In this document: one piece after another, positions 42,596-51,773 of the stretch
Numbering within the stretch: position 1 is the first letter of the stretch
How the letters are laid out: each line of letters opens with the position of its first letter
NCBI GenBank assembly: GCA_035274425.1
Contig: DATEOC010000077.1
Location: 13,618-77,617, forward strand
DNA length: 64,000 nt
DNA from: JADMIH01 sp035274425
GTDB lineage: Bacteria; Chloroflexota; Chloroflexia; QHBQ01; JADMIH01
Reading direction: 5' to 3'
Position numbers and translations under genes: made by a program
The notes under the pieces: generated by a model
Databases searched by the model: none
Told to the model about the DNA's origin: nothing
The model's input: only the letters and a program-made list of their open reading frames with translations

Positions 42596-44800
42596 CTACC
42601 GCAGAAACGCTTCGTGCAGCCCGCCATCTACCGAGATGATCTGGCCCGTCGTCTGCTTCAACCGGTCTGTGAGGAGCAGGAAGATGGCTTCGGCCTGGTC
42701 CGCCGGGGTAATGGGGCGTTTCAGGAGCGTGCGGTCGGCATAGAATTGGGCCAGCTTCTCGGTTAGCGCATCGGTCGGCTCGTCTTCGGTGTAGTCGATC
42801 CCGTACTTGGTAAGGGATGCGATCACGCGCTCACGTGGAAACATTGCGCTCCCCTGCACCACCGTCGCAGGCGCTACGCCGTTCACTCGCACCAACGGCG
42901 CAAGCTCTATCGCCAGCTCGCGCACGAGATGGTTGGCTGCCGCTTTGCTCGTATCATATGCCAGACTGCCTTTCTTGGCTACCACCGCGTTGACCGACGT
43001 GGTCAGCACCAGGTTCGCGGGGATGGCCTGTGCTTTCAGAAGCGTGGCAGCCTCGTCCGCAACCAGATACAGGCCAGTCACGTTTATACCGAAGGTGCGC
43101 GCCCACATCTCGTCGGGGATGCGCCCGGAGGTGTCTGGTGACACGAAGATACCCGCCGTAACCGCCACGGCATCGAGGCCGCCGTAAGCGAGGGCCACCT
43201 GCCCCAGCATGGCGCGAATACTCTCACGTTGGGTGATGTCTGCGTACAGCCCGATTGCGGGGCCGCAGCTTGAGATGCCGCTACCGGCAACGCCGATACC
43301 GACGCCGTACTTATCGATGATAGCCTTTGCGGCGGCTTGCGCTCCACTCTCATCCCGGTCAACGCATACGATGTGCGCGCCCTCTTTGGCCAGGCGCAAC
43401 GCGACCTCGCGGCCAATCCCGCTCCCCGCGCCTACTACCGCGATCACCTGGCGCGCCAGCTCTTTCTCCGGCGGCATCCTCTGCAACTTCGCTTCCTCAA
43501 GGAGCCAGTACTCGATGTCGAACGCTTCCTGGAGGGGCAGCGCCGTATATTCGTCTATCGCTTCCGCGCCGCGCATCACCTCCACGGCGCAGTTGTAAAA
43601 CTCCGCTGTGACGCGAGACTCGCTCTTGTCCTTGCCCCATGCGATCATCCCCAGACCTGGGATCAAGACGACCGTCGGATTGGGGTCGCGCATAGACGGG
43701 GAATCGGCGTGCTTGTGCTCCTGATAGTAGGTTGCGTAGTCCTTGCGGTATTGCTCCAGCCCCGCGCTGAGAGCACGCTTGAGCGCCTCCACATCCTCTT
43801 CTTGAGGGTCCCACTCAACATAGAGAGGTTTGATCTTGGTGCGTAGGAAGTGGTCAGGGCATGAGGTACCCAGCGCGGCCAGGCGCTGGGCGTCGTGACT
43901 GTTGACAAAGCGCAGGATGTCGAGGTCTTCCTGCACCGTGCCGATGAAACGCTTGTACTGGCTCACCTTCCCGCGCAGCCACGGCGAAATCTCGGCAAAG
44001 ATATTATGACGGCGCTCTTCATCCAATGATCTATATTTCTGGCCGCCGAATGTCTCCTCGCCCTTGTCGTGCTCTTCGATGTAGCGTCCCGCCCGCTCGA
44101 TCAGGTCGAGCGTCAGTTCGTAGCACCCTTTGTCGTCATTTGCCCAGTTGATAAGCCCGTGGCTGCCCAGGATAACGCCTTTCGCGTGCGGGTGCTCCCG
44201 CACTATCTGCTCTAGCTTCAGCCCCAGGTCAAAGCCGGGGCGCTGCCACGCCGTCCATACGACCGCGTCGCCATATATCTCGCGGGTAAGGCGTTCCGAG
44301 TGCTTCGCGGCAGCAATAGCGATTACGGCGTTGGGGTGCATATGGTCAACGTGCCTGTAGGACACGAAAGCATGTAGCGGCGTGTCTATCGAAGAAGGCC
44401 GAGGGTTTAGATTGAAGGTGCAGTGGCTGTAGAGCGCCACTATCGCATCTTCTATGGGCGTTTTGGGGCCGCGATGTGGGGAGTGGTGATAATGGCTCTG
44501 GAGCGCGATCAGCTTATCCATATATAACGAGGAGAAGTTTTCTCGCCTGGACGTGCGTAGATCACCGCCTGAGCCTTTTACCCAGAGAACCTCCACCGGC
44601 TCCCCTGTGAGCGGATCAGGCTCCGTTACTTTAGACGACGTATTGCCGCCCCCGGTATTGGTGATGCGGCCGTCCGCCCCCAACAGGTTCGACCTGTAGA
44701 CCAGACGCGCAACCGGGTCAAGCCCGTCTGCGTATGCGTCATCCCATTTGTAATTGACATGCCTGAACGCTGATGCTTGTGTTGGCGTTGCTGTTGACAT
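42596..44800 (-). CDS. rhaD: Bifunctional rhamnulose-1-phosphate aldolase / lactaldehyde dehydrogenase
   Basis: This 734-residue two-domain enzyme carries a class II aldolase domain (residues 1-430; ILGSHGLINWANDD) that splits L-rhamnulose 1-phosphate into DHAP and L-lactaldehyde. A short-chain dehydrogenase domain follows (about 440-734) with the NAD motif VVGAGSGIGREVALRLAKEG and the catalytic Tyr-Lys in YDTSKAAANHLV. Fused enzymes of this type (RhaD/RhaE) oxidise the lactaldehyde to L-lactate. That explains the downstream Lut genes. It lies seven bases before rhaB and 16 after rhaA. ATG 44800 has an AGGAGAAAGCAGG upstream. Confidence 0.95.
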   Translation of the reverse strand: MSTATPTQASAFRHVNYKWDDAYADGLDPVARLVYRSNLLGADGRITNTGGGNTSSKVTEPDPLTGEPVEVLWVKGSGGDLRTSRRENFSSLYMDKLIALQSHYHHSPHRGPKTPIEDAIVALYSHCTFNLNPRPSSIDTPLHAFVSYRHVDHMHPNAVIAIAAAKHSERLTREIYGDAVVWTAWQRPGFDLGLKLEQIVREHPHAKGVILGSHGLINWANDDKGCYELTLDLIERAGRYIEEHDKGEETFGGQKYRSLDEERRHNIFAEISPWLRGKVSQYKRFIGTVQEDLDILRFVNSHDAQRLAALGTSCPDHFLRTKIKPLYVEWDPQEEDVEALKRALSAGLEQYRKDYATYYQEHKHADSPSMRDPNPTVVLIPGLGMIAWGKDKSESRVTAEFYNCAVEVMRGAEAIDEYTALPLQEAFDIEYWLLEEAKLQRMPPEKELARQVIAVVGAGSGIGREVALRLAKEGAHIVCVDRDESGAQAAAKAIIDKYGVGIGVAGSGISSCGPAIGLYADITQRESIRAMLGQVALAYGGLDAVAVTAGIFVSPDTSGRIPDEMWARTFGINVTGLYLVADEAATLLKAQAIPANLVLTTSVNAVVAKKGSLAYDTSKAAANHLVRELAIELAPLVRVNGVAPATVVQGSAMFPRERVIASLTKYGIDYTEDEPTDALTEKLAQFYADRTLLKRPITPADQAEAIFLLLTDRLKQTTGQIISVDGGLHEAFLR

Positions 44801-44816
44801 CCTGCTTTCTCCTCAC

Positions 44817-46145
44817 TTATCCTCGTGTGGGTGCCCTTTGGGCGATGACGTTCTTTTCATATGTCTTGATTTCGTCCATAAATCCAATGCCGGTTGGCAC
44901 GCTCTCTTGTAGGCAAAAATAGTCCCAAACCGCCGCCCACGGCATTCCTTTTAACTCTTCGAGCAGCGCCAGGCGTGCTGTGTAATCCCCATCGACTTCC
45001 AATTGGCGCAGTTGCTCGGTGGGTTCGAGCAGGGCCATGAGTGCGGCGCGCTGCACGTTGCGCGCCCCTATAACCCAGGCAGCCACGCGGTTGATGCTGG
45101 CATCAAAGAAATCAAGCCCGATATGTACCCTGTCCAAGTTCTGTTTCGCATTCAGGCCGCCTGCCACGACTTCGTGCATGATAGCCGTAGTCTCATCGGT
45201 GAGAGTCACCACGTGGTCGCTGTCCCAGCGTACCCCCCGGCTGATATGCAGCACCACTCCAGGTACGTACATCAGCACGGACGAGAGCTTGTCGGCAATA
45301 GTCTCGGTGGGGTGAAAATGGCCGCTGTCGAGGCAGAGCAAAATGCCGTTGCTGACGGCGTACCCCATGTAGAACTCGTGCGAGCCGACGACGTAGCTCT
45401 CCGAGCCGAGGCCGAACAGCTTGCTCTCTACGGAGTCGAGGTTATGACGCTTATTTATAGGTTCAGCTAATATCCTATCGAGCGACTCCTTGAGCAAGCG
45501 GCGCGGTGTAGCGCGATCAACTGGCGTATCCTTGAAGCCGTCAGGGATCCATATGTTGGTGACGCATGGCGTGCCCAGTTCCTTACCGAAATACTCCCCG
45601 ATGCGGCGAGAGGCGATGCAGTGCTCTACCCAGAAGTCTCTAATGTGCGGGTCGTAGCTCGCCAATGTGAAGCCACACTCAGATAGTGGGTGGGAGAAGC
45701 AGGTAGGGTTGAAGTCAAGTCCGTGCTTGTTCTCTTTAGCCCACTCAACCCAGGAGGAGAAGTGTTCCGGTTGTAGCTCGTTGCGCTCCACTTTCTTACC
45801 ACCTGTTTCAGCGTAGATAGCGTGGAGGTTCAGACGGTGGGTTCCGGGGATGAGGCTGTACGCCTGGTCGAGGTCGCTACGTAGCTCGTCGGGGTTGCGC
45901 GCTTTTCCAGGGTAATTACCTGTCGCCGCGATACCCCCGCTCAGCTCCGCGTTGGGAGACTCGAAACCGGCAACGTCGTCACCTTGCCAGCAGTGGAGGC
46001 TCAGGGATAGCTGTCCTAGCGCGTCTAAGGCCTTGCCCGTATCGACACCCAGGTTGGCATAGCGCTCTCTGGCAAGAACGTAAGCGTCCTGTAGCTGCCT
46101 GGTAGCCGGCGGAGTGCCATAGATTGCATTAGCCATGGGTTGCAT
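44817..46145 (-). CDS. rhaA: L-rhamnose isomerase
   Basis: This 442-residue enzyme interconverts L-rhamnose and L-rhamnulose. It has the RhaA-family signature SLHCWQGDDVAGFE near residues 48-61 and metal-site motifs in HRLNLHAIYAETGG, LDFNPTCFSHP, CLDSGHFHPTE and HIGLDFFDASINRVAAWVIG. The fold is a metal-dependent TIM barrel. Length agrees with RhaA (about 420). ATG 46145 follows GAGGAAGG. The gene lies between rhaM and rhaD in pathway order. Confidence 0.96.
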   Translation of the reverse strand: MQPMANAIYGTPPATRQLQDAYVLARERYANLGVDTGKALDALGQLSLSLHCWQGDDVAGFESPNAELSGGIAATGNYPGKARNPDELRSDLDQAYSLIPGTHRLNLHAIYAETGGKKVERNELQPEHFSSWVEWAKENKHGLDFNPTCFSHPLSECGFTLASYDPHIRDFWVEHCIASRRIGEYFGKELGTPCVTNIWIPDGFKDTPVDRATPRRLLKESLDRILAEPINKRHNLDSVESKLFGLGSESYVVGSHEFYMGYAVSNGILLCLDSGHFHPTETIADKLSSVLMYVPGVVLHISRGVRWDSDHVVTLTDETTAIMHEVVAGGLNAKQNLDRVHIGLDFFDASINRVAAWVIGARNVQRAALMALLEPTEQLRQLEVDGDYTARLALLEELKGMPWAAVWDYFCLQESVPTGIGFMDEIKTYEKNVIAQRAPTRG

Positions 46146-46168
46146 AAACCTTCCTCATATATCTTTAA

Positions 46169-46256
46169 AGTGCATTTCAAAACCTCATGGGAACTCGTTT
46201 CGTCCTTCGTCCTTCGTCCTTCATCACATGACTGATTGCAGGTTTTGAAATGCACT
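46169..46256. repeat. 17-bp perfect inverted repeat enclosing heptads
   Basis: AGTGCATTTCAAAACCT (46169-46185) and its exact complement (46240-46256) enclose a 54-bp loop containing TCGTCCT heptads. The structure fills the gap between rhaM and rhaA and could be processed or act as an expression-balancing hairpin. Confidence 0.85.
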
Positions 46257-46265
46257 GTTATGTCG

Positions 46266-46589
46266 TCAGTCCAGGTGGAAAATCTCCGTTAGCTCAAGAA
46301 ACATCTCGTCTGGCCTCATGTTGTCCGACGACTCGAAGAATGGGGCCATGAATTCCTGCCATCTAGTATTGACTTCCTTTTCCACCATGAGGGCCTGGGC
46401 TGCTTGTAAGCTTTCAGGGGTTTCGAAGTAGCCGAAGAGCAGGCCGTCCTCACGGACGAAGAGGGAATAGTTGTGCCAGCCTGCATAGCGCAGTGCCTGG
46501 AGCATATCGGGCCACACCTCTTCGTGGTGTCGCTTGTACTCTTGCAACTTCTCCTGCTTGACTTTTAGAACAAAGCCTACTCGTTTCAT
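46266..46589 (-). CDS. rhaM: L-rhamnose mutarotase
   Basis: This 107-residue RhaM/RhaU-family enzyme interconverts alpha and beta anomers of L-rhamnose so that the isomerase is fed with the right form. It shows the family start GFVLKVKQEKLQEYKRHHEEVWPDM, with the active-site His, then YSLFVREDGLLFGYFETPES, and ends ELTEIFHLD. Length is typical (104-110). It precedes rhaA in the operon, separated by the inverted repeat at 46169-46256. Confidence 0.95.
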   Translation of the reverse strand: MKRVGFVLKVKQEKLQEYKRHHEEVWPDMLQALRYAGWHNYSLFVREDGLLFGYFETPESLQAAQALMVEKEVNTRWQEFMAPFFESSDNMRPDEMFLELTEIFHLD

Positions 46590-46613
46590 GGTACTTCCGT
46601 TGTAGCATGATTA

Positions 46614-46709
46614 TGTAGGGGCGAGGCATGCCTCGCCCTATCTCGAACAGGTGTCGCCACCCAAAGAGCGCGAGTCTCGTACCAGGGCGAGGCATGCCTC
46701 GCCCCTACA
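46614..46709. repeat. 96-bp repeat unit with palindromic ends
   Basis: Two copies of the perfect 20-bp palindrome GGGCGAGGCATGCCTCGCCC (46619-46638 and 46685-46704) are arranged so that the outer bases TGTAG/CTACA also pair, giving 25-bp perfect inverted ends. The interior has no gene. It sits between rhaS and rhaM and resembles the GTAGGG-type palindromes at 7244-7314. Confidence 0.9.
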
Positions 46710-46721
46710 ACTGACTGGTGA

Positions 46722-47771
46722 TTAGAAATCGAAGTTGTCTATGTTGTCCTTGTCGAAGACCGTTGGCTTGCCTAGCAATATGGTCCCGTCAGAGGCTATG
46801 GTGTATTCACCTAGCTTGCCCGCCGTGAACTTATCGCCGGCCTTACCGGTGATTTTACCCGTTGCGATGGCGTGGAGCGTGTGGATCGAGAGATAGCCCA
46901 GGTCGCCGGGGTTCCACAGCGCGAATGCGGGGGCCGCGCCGCTCTTGACGTAGGCGCGCATCTGATTTGGGGTGCCGAGGCCGGTGACGATAACCTGCCC
47001 TATCTTGTTAGCGTCCGTCACTGCCTTTGCCGCCGCCGCAACGCCGACGGTAGTGGGCGAGATGATGCCTTTAAGGTCGGGATAGGTCGTCATCAGACCC
47101 TGGGCTTCAGTGTAACTCTTCTCGTCCTGGTCGTCGCCATACACGGTCGCTACCAACTCCAGACCGGAGTTTTCGGGCTTTGTCAGCTCGTCCTTCATGA
47201 ACCCGATCCACTCGTTTTGATTTGGGGCTGTGGATGTGGCGCTCAGGATGGCGATCTTGCCCTTGCCGCCGATGAGCTTCGAGATAAGCTGGACCTGGCC
47301 CCGCCCGATATCTTCCGACTGGGCCTGGTTCACGTGGACCGTGCGGCCACCCGGAGCGATTGCCGAGTCCCAGCTCACGACGGGGATTTTGGCGTCAATC
47401 GCTGCCTTGCCTGCCGGGACCAGCGCATCGGAGTCGTTCGCTGAGACTGCCAGGCCGTTCACCTTCTGAGCGATGAGGGAATTGAGCAACTGTATCTGCT
47501 GGCTGGCATCTCCCGTTGCAGTACCCTGGTAGGTAACGGTTACGCCTAACTCTTTGGCGGCTTCCTGCGCGCCTTTGTTGGCAGTGTCAAAGTAGGGGTT
47601 GCCGAGGTTCTTGGGAACCAGTACATAGGTCTGTCCACCTGTGACCCCTGGTGTAGTCCCGCTCGTTGTGCCCGTTGTAGGCGTGGATGCCGGGTTGTTG
47701 TCGCCACCGCAAGCGGTTAGCACCATGAGCATGATGCTCATCAGGACCAGGGCGATACTCTTTTTACGCAT
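46722..47771 (-). CDS. rhaS: Rhamnose ABC transporter substrate-binding lipoprotein
   Basis: This 349-residue periplasmic-binding protein has a lipoprotein signal (MRKKSIALVLMSIMLMVLTA, then the lipobox Cys21). A Thr/Gly/Pro linker is followed by a ribose-binding-type fold (YVLVPKNLGNPYFDTANKGA, SANDSDALVPAGKAA, SWDSAI). The match to RhaS and the operon context point to L-rhamnose as ligand. ATG 47771 is preceded by AGGAGGAAATTTCCC; the frame extends upstream to 47813 without a ribosome site. Family-typical length. As with other binding proteins it is set apart from its permeases by a spacer that may favour higher expression. Confidence 0.93.
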   Translation of the reverse strand: MRKKSIALVLMSIMLMVLTACGGDNNPASTPTTGTTSGTTPGVTGGQTYVLVPKNLGNPYFDTANKGAQEAAKELGVTVTYQGTATGDASQQIQLLNSLIAQKVNGLAVSANDSDALVPAGKAAIDAKIPVVSWDSAIAPGGRTVHVNQAQSEDIGRGQVQLISKLIGGKGKIAILSATSTAPNQNEWIGFMKDELTKPENSGLELVATVYGDDQDEKSYTEAQGLMTTYPDLKGIISPTTVGVAAAAKAVTDANKIGQVIVTGLGTPNQMRAYVKSGAAPAFALWNPGDLGYLSIHTLHAIATGKITGKAGDKFTAGKLGEYTIASDGTILLGKPTVFDKDNIDNFDF

Positions 47772-47836
47772 GGGAAATTTCCTCCTGTGGTATTGGGCGT
47801 ATATGCAGCCCATGAAATCAGTTGATACGTTCGTGC

Positions 47837-47900
47837 GTTGAAACGTGATGCGTGATGTGTGATGTGTGAAACGTGAGTGCGACGTCTATCGTCTGTCGTC
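47837..47900. repeat. GTGATGT-type and TCGTC-type heptads between rhaQ and rhaS
   Basis: Heptads of the form GTGATGC, GTGATGT, GTGATGT, GTGAAAC, GTGAGTG run from about 47844 and are followed by TCTATCG/TCTGTCG words. The gap of about 190 bp between the permease stop and the rhaS start holds no gene. Confidence 0.75.
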
Positions 47901-47963
47901 CACCTTGGCAATAGGCTTCCTCCTTTTATTGATAGGTTTGTTACTGCATAAAGCTCTGGTTCG

Positions 47964-49034
47964 CTATTGGGTCAGAATTAGTGAGCGTGACCAGAAGAAA
48001 AAGACGCCGAAAATGAGCACGACAGCCACCGCCACGCCCGTCCTCACGAGAGAGGCACTGCGCAATTGCAACCCGGACGAAAGCCGGCTCCCAATCTGGG
48101 GCAGCAGAATCGAGAGGATCAGTAGCAAGCCGATGACAATGTCCTGTACCTGGCCCTGGAGGTTGATCAGCCCCATCCCGAAGCGCAAAATGCCGACCAG
48201 CAGCAGCGCCAGCACTGCGCCGACCATCGTACCACTCCCGCCGAAGATGCTGACACCGCCGAGGACCGTCACAGTGATGACGGTCAACTCCAGCCCTCCT
48301 CCGATATCGGGGCGGGTGCTGCCGAACCGTGCGGCCAGGATGAACCCGGCCATAGCCGCCATGACGCTGGACAGCACGAAGATGATGATTTTGATGCGCT
48401 CGACCGGCACGCCGGAATAGCGAGCAGCGGCTTCGTTGCTCCCTATGGCATAGAGGTAGCGTCCGAAGGTAGTCTTGTGCAACACCAGGCCAAAGACTAG
48501 GGCCAGCACCGCGAAGATGAGGAGAGCGAAGGGAATTTCAGTATCGCCTAGCTTGCCCTGCCCCAGGTATGTAAAAGACTCCGGGTAGCCACGTGCGGCC
48601 TGGTCCCCCAGGAGCACATAGGCGAGGCCGCGATAGAAGGATAGCGTACCCAGCGTAACGGCCAGCGCGGGCAGCTTCAGACGGGCAATCAGCACTCCAT
48701 TGAGCAGGCCCGCAAGGATGCTGACAAGCAGAGCCACAATGACTGCGAGCCATATATTCCACCCGCCCATGTACAGCCAGCCCATGAGGGACGCGGATAG
48801 TCCCAACGTGGAGGCAATCGAGAGGTCTATGTTGCCGGTGATGATAATGAAGACCATAGGCAACATCATGATGCCGATCTCCATGAAATCGGAGGTGGTA
48901 CGCAACAGGTTGCTGGCATCCAGGAAGTAAGGTGAGCGCCATGTGTTGAATGCGCTCACGGCCACAATCAGCACCACGAGTAGCCATTCCCAGCGTAAGA
49001 ATATGCGTTGCCAGGAGCCTCTGTTCTGCTTCAT
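47964..49034 (-). CDS. rhaQ: Rhamnose ABC transporter permease
   Basis: This 356-residue permease belongs to the RbsC/AraH-like family. Hydrophobic segments begin at LLVVLIVAVSAFNTW, and the conserved GNIDLSIASTLGLSASL and VTLGTLSFYRGLAYV regions are present, as is the ATPase contact region YAIGSNEAAARYSGVPVERI. It pairs with the permease encoded just upstream, the two forming a heterodimeric channel fed by RhaS and driven by the double ATPase. Assignment of Q versus P is by operon order and similarity and could be reversed. Confidence 0.88.
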   Translation of the reverse strand: MKQNRGSWQRIFLRWEWLLVVLIVAVSAFNTWRSPYFLDASNLLRTTSDFMEIGIMMLPMVFIIITGNIDLSIASTLGLSASLMGWLYMGGWNIWLAVIVALLVSILAGLLNGVLIARLKLPALAVTLGTLSFYRGLAYVLLGDQAARGYPESFTYLGQGKLGDTEIPFALLIFAVLALVFGLVLHKTTFGRYLYAIGSNEAAARYSGVPVERIKIIIFVLSSVMAAMAGFILAARFGSTRPDIGGGLELTVITVTVLGGVSIFGGSGTMVGAVLALLLVGILRFGMGLINLQGQVQDIVIGLLLILSILLPQIGSRLSSGLQLRSASLVRTGVAVAVVLIFGVFFFWSRSLILTQ

Positions 49035-49046
49035 CTCACATCACCC

Positions 49047-49077
49047 AACTTCCATCGTCCATCGTCCATCGTCCATC
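49047..49077. repeat. Tandem TCCATCG heptads between the two permease genes
   Basis: About four TCCATCG heptads fill the 41-bp gap between the permease genes and end at the stop of the upstream permease. They are relatives of the TCGTCCT and GACGACG heptads elsewhere in the window. Confidence 0.8.
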
Positions 49078-50104
49078 AAGCGTTTCTTCTCGGTATGATT
49101 CGCTGCAATCGCCGCAAGATAAGAGCGTCGGCAATCACCGCCAGCAGGATGAGCAAACCCTGCACTGCCAACTGCCAGAAAGGGGATATACGCACCAGCG
49201 TGAGCGCGTTGTTGATAATGCCGAGTAAGAACGCCCCCAGGCCTACACCCAGCACGCTGCCGCTGCCTCCGAAAATATTGACCCCACCCACGACCGGAGC
49301 GGCTACGGTCTGTAGCTCGAAGCCCATCGCAGTATTCGTCTGGGCGGCTTCGTAGCGCGAAGCCCACAACACTCCGGCCAGGCCGCACAGGATACCCGAA
49401 AGCATATAGACGAGGAAAATGATGCGCTGCATCGGGATACCTGCGAAGCGCGCCGCGTCCGGGTTACTCCCCACAGCATAGATGTCGCGGCCCGTACGCG
49501 TAAACTTGAGGAAGAGGCCCACCGCGAAGGCCACGAATAGGGCAAAGAGGATAAGGTTGGGGACGATTAGAGGTGTGCCTTTGGCGAGTTGCTTAAAATC
49601 GGGAGGCATCTCGAATGCGTTGATCCACTGGCCCTCGCTGTAAAGAAAGATAAGCCCTCGATAGATGCTGAGCGTGCCGAGGGTGGCGATGATTGGCGGC
49701 ACCCCGCCGTAAGCGATGATCAGCCCGTTGATGCTGCCGAGCACCGCCCCAATAGCCATACCGAGAGGCAGAGCGAGCACGATGGGCATCTCGGGGAAGG
49801 CGACAACGGTGAAGGAGACCATCATGGCGGTCAACCCGATAGTCGAGCCAACGGATAGGTCAATGCCGCGCGTGATGATAACCATCATCTGGCCGAGGGC
49901 TACGATCACGAGAATTGAGATATTTAGGAAAATGTCCCGGAAGTTAGCTGTCGTGAAGAAGGCCGGGTTGCGCAGGCTCACCAGGGCAGAGAGGGCGATT
50001 ATGAAGAAGATAATGCCTGCCTCCCGGAATCTGACGACTGCCTGTATCAGGCGTCGTTGAGACTTGAGGGAGGCTTCTGCGTTTGCGACCATCCGGCTCT
50101 CCAT
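49076..50104 (-). CDS. rhaP: Rhamnose ABC transporter permease
   Basis: This 342-residue membrane protein is the second RbsC-like permease of the rhamnose importer. It has about nine hydrophobic segments, with GQMMVIITRGIDLSVGSTIGL and IIATLGTLSIYRGLIFLY typical of the family and DIYAVGSNPDAARFAGIPMQRI as the ATPase contact loop. ATG 50104 lies 10 bases after the ATPase gene stop. An in-frame ATG 12 bases further in is an alternative. Confidence 0.88.
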   Translation of the reverse strand: MESRMVANAEASLKSQRRLIQAVVRFREAGIIFFIIALSALVSLRNPAFFTTANFRDIFLNISILVIVALGQMMVIITRGIDLSVGSTIGLTAMMVSFTVVAFPEMPIVLALPLGMAIGAVLGSINGLIIAYGGVPPIIATLGTLSIYRGLIFLYSEGQWINAFEMPPDFKQLAKGTPLIVPNLILFALFVAFAVGLFLKFTRTGRDIYAVGSNPDAARFAGIPMQRIIFLVYMLSGILCGLAGVLWASRYEAAQTNTAMGFELQTVAAPVVGGVNIFGGSGSVLGVGLGAFLLGIINNALTLVRISPFWQLAVQGLLILLAVIADALILRRLQRIIPRRNA

Positions 50105-50114
50105 TTTGTGGCTG

Positions 50115-51605
50115 CTACGCAGCAGTAGCGGCTGACATCAATTTTTCTTGAGTGGCTTCTGCGCGGCTAAACTCCCCGGTCAATCGCCCCTCGCGCATGA
50201 CCAGGATGCGGTCGCTCATGCCCAGGACTTCCGGCAATTCAGAGGAAATCATGAGGATAGCCATCCCCTGTGCCGCGAGTCCGCTCATCAGCCCATGCAC
50301 GGCTGCCTTGGTGCCCACGTCAATCCCACGCGTCGGCTCGTCGAGTATCAAGATACGTGGCCTGGTGCCCAGCCACTTTGCCAGTACTACCTTTTGCTGG
50401 TTACCCCCTGATAGCTGCCCTGCCTTCTGCTCGACGTGGGCCATCTTTACTTCCAACGTCCTGGAAGCCTCTATCGCTGCTTGCCGCTCCTTACCCGCAT
50501 CTAGCCAGCCCCGGGCTGCAAAGTTGGACAAGACAGGCAGGGTAATGTTGTCGGCAATACACATTGGGAGGACCAGGCCGTGTTCTTTGCGGTCCTCAGG
50601 GACATACCCGATGCCCAACGCCATAGCGGCGTTCGGGCTTTTTATAGTTACGATTTTGCCGTCCAGCTTGATCGTGCCTGCGGTGGCCGGCTCGGTGCCG
50701 AAGATAGCTCGCGCCACGTTGGTGCGACCTGCGCCAATCAAACCCGACATTCCCAGGATCTCTCCACGGCGCAATTGAAATGACACACCGGAGAAGCTGC
50801 CTTCGCGACCTAGCCCCTCGACCTCCAGGACCACCTCGCCCGCCTCTACCGCCTGCTTGGGGAATAACTCGCCCAACGTCCGGCCCACCATCATGCGGAT
50901 CAAATCTTCGGTCGTTACGCTGGACATGTCGCGGGTGCTTACGTAGGTGCCGTCGCGCAAAGTCGTCACCCGGTCTGCCAGGGCGAACAGTTCCTCCAGG
51001 CGGTGAGAGATGAAGACGATGGCGGTACCGGCTTCGCGCAGTTGGCGGACGATGGCGAACAACTCTTCGACTTCGCTCAGCGTTAGAGAGGAAGTCGGCT
51101 CGTCCATGATAAGCACCTTAGCGTTGATGGAGAGCGCGCGAGCGATCTCAACAACCTGCTGCTGCGCCACGCTCAAATCTCGGGCTTTCGTTCGAGGGTC
51201 TATGGAGAGGCCCAGGCGACGCAGCAAGCTCCCGGCTTCTTGATACATCTCTCTCCAGTCAATGCCCCATCTGCGCATCGGCTGGCGACCAACCATGATG
51301 TTTTCGGCTACGTCCAGGTCTGGGAATAGGCTCGGCTCCTGGTAGATGGCGGCGATACCATGTTCCTGTGCCTCGCGCGTGTTGGCAAAACGGACCGGTT
51401 GCCCATCGAGATGTATTTCCCCGGTGTCCGGTTGGTGAAGCCCTGTAACGATTTTGATCAAGGTTGACTTACCGGCTCCATTCTCGCCCAGGAGCGCGTG
51501 TACTTCGCCCGCGAAGATTTCAAAATGCACATCCTGGAGCGCGTGCACGCCGCCAAAGGATTTGGAGACATGTTGCACCTGGATAACAGGTTTCTTATCG
51601 CTCAA
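50115..51605 (-). CDS. rhaT: Rhamnose ABC transporter ATP-binding protein (two NBDs)
   Basis: This 496-residue protein contains two ABC ATPase modules, as in the RbsA family. The first has Walker A GENGAGKST at 40-48, the signature LSVAQQQVVEIARAL and Walker B VLIMDEPTSSL. The second has a degenerate Walker A (GLIGAGRTNVARAI) and the signature LSGGNQQKVVLAKWL with Walker B ILILDEPTRGID. One weak ATP site is normal in this family. The start is a TTG at 51605 with only a poor ribosome site. It is the first gene of the rhamnose operon, behind the promoter at 51791-51819. Confidence 0.9.
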   Translation of the reverse strand: MSDKKPVIQVQHVSKSFGGVHALQDVHFEIFAGEVHALLGENGAGKSTLIKIVTGLHQPDTGEIHLDGQPVRFANTREAQEHGIAAIYQEPSLFPDLDVAENIMVGRQPMRRWGIDWREMYQEAGSLLRRLGLSIDPRTKARDLSVAQQQVVEIARALSINAKVLIMDEPTSSLTLSEVEELFAIVRQLREAGTAIVFISHRLEELFALADRVTTLRDGTYVSTRDMSSVTTEDLIRMMVGRTLGELFPKQAVEAGEVVLEVEGLGREGSFSGVSFQLRRGEILGMSGLIGAGRTNVARAIFGTEPATAGTIKLDGKIVTIKSPNAAMALGIGYVPEDRKEHGLVLPMCIADNITLPVLSNFAARGWLDAGKERQAAIEASRTLEVKMAHVEQKAGQLSGGNQQKVVLAKWLGTRPRILILDEPTRGIDVGTKAAVHGLMSGLAAQGMAILMISSELPEVLGMSDRILVMREGRLTGEFSRAEATQEKLMSAATAA

Positions 51606-51773
51606 CTTCGCTTGCCCCCATAAAGCTTCTCTAAATCAGGCTCGATACTGATACCCTGGGTCCTCGCCTTAGAGATGATCATGTCCATTGCGTGTATGGC
51701 CCGGCTACGAGAATGACCCCTGACCATATGGGAGGGTCTGCCTCTTCAAATAGTGAGAAACTTTCGAAGCTGT

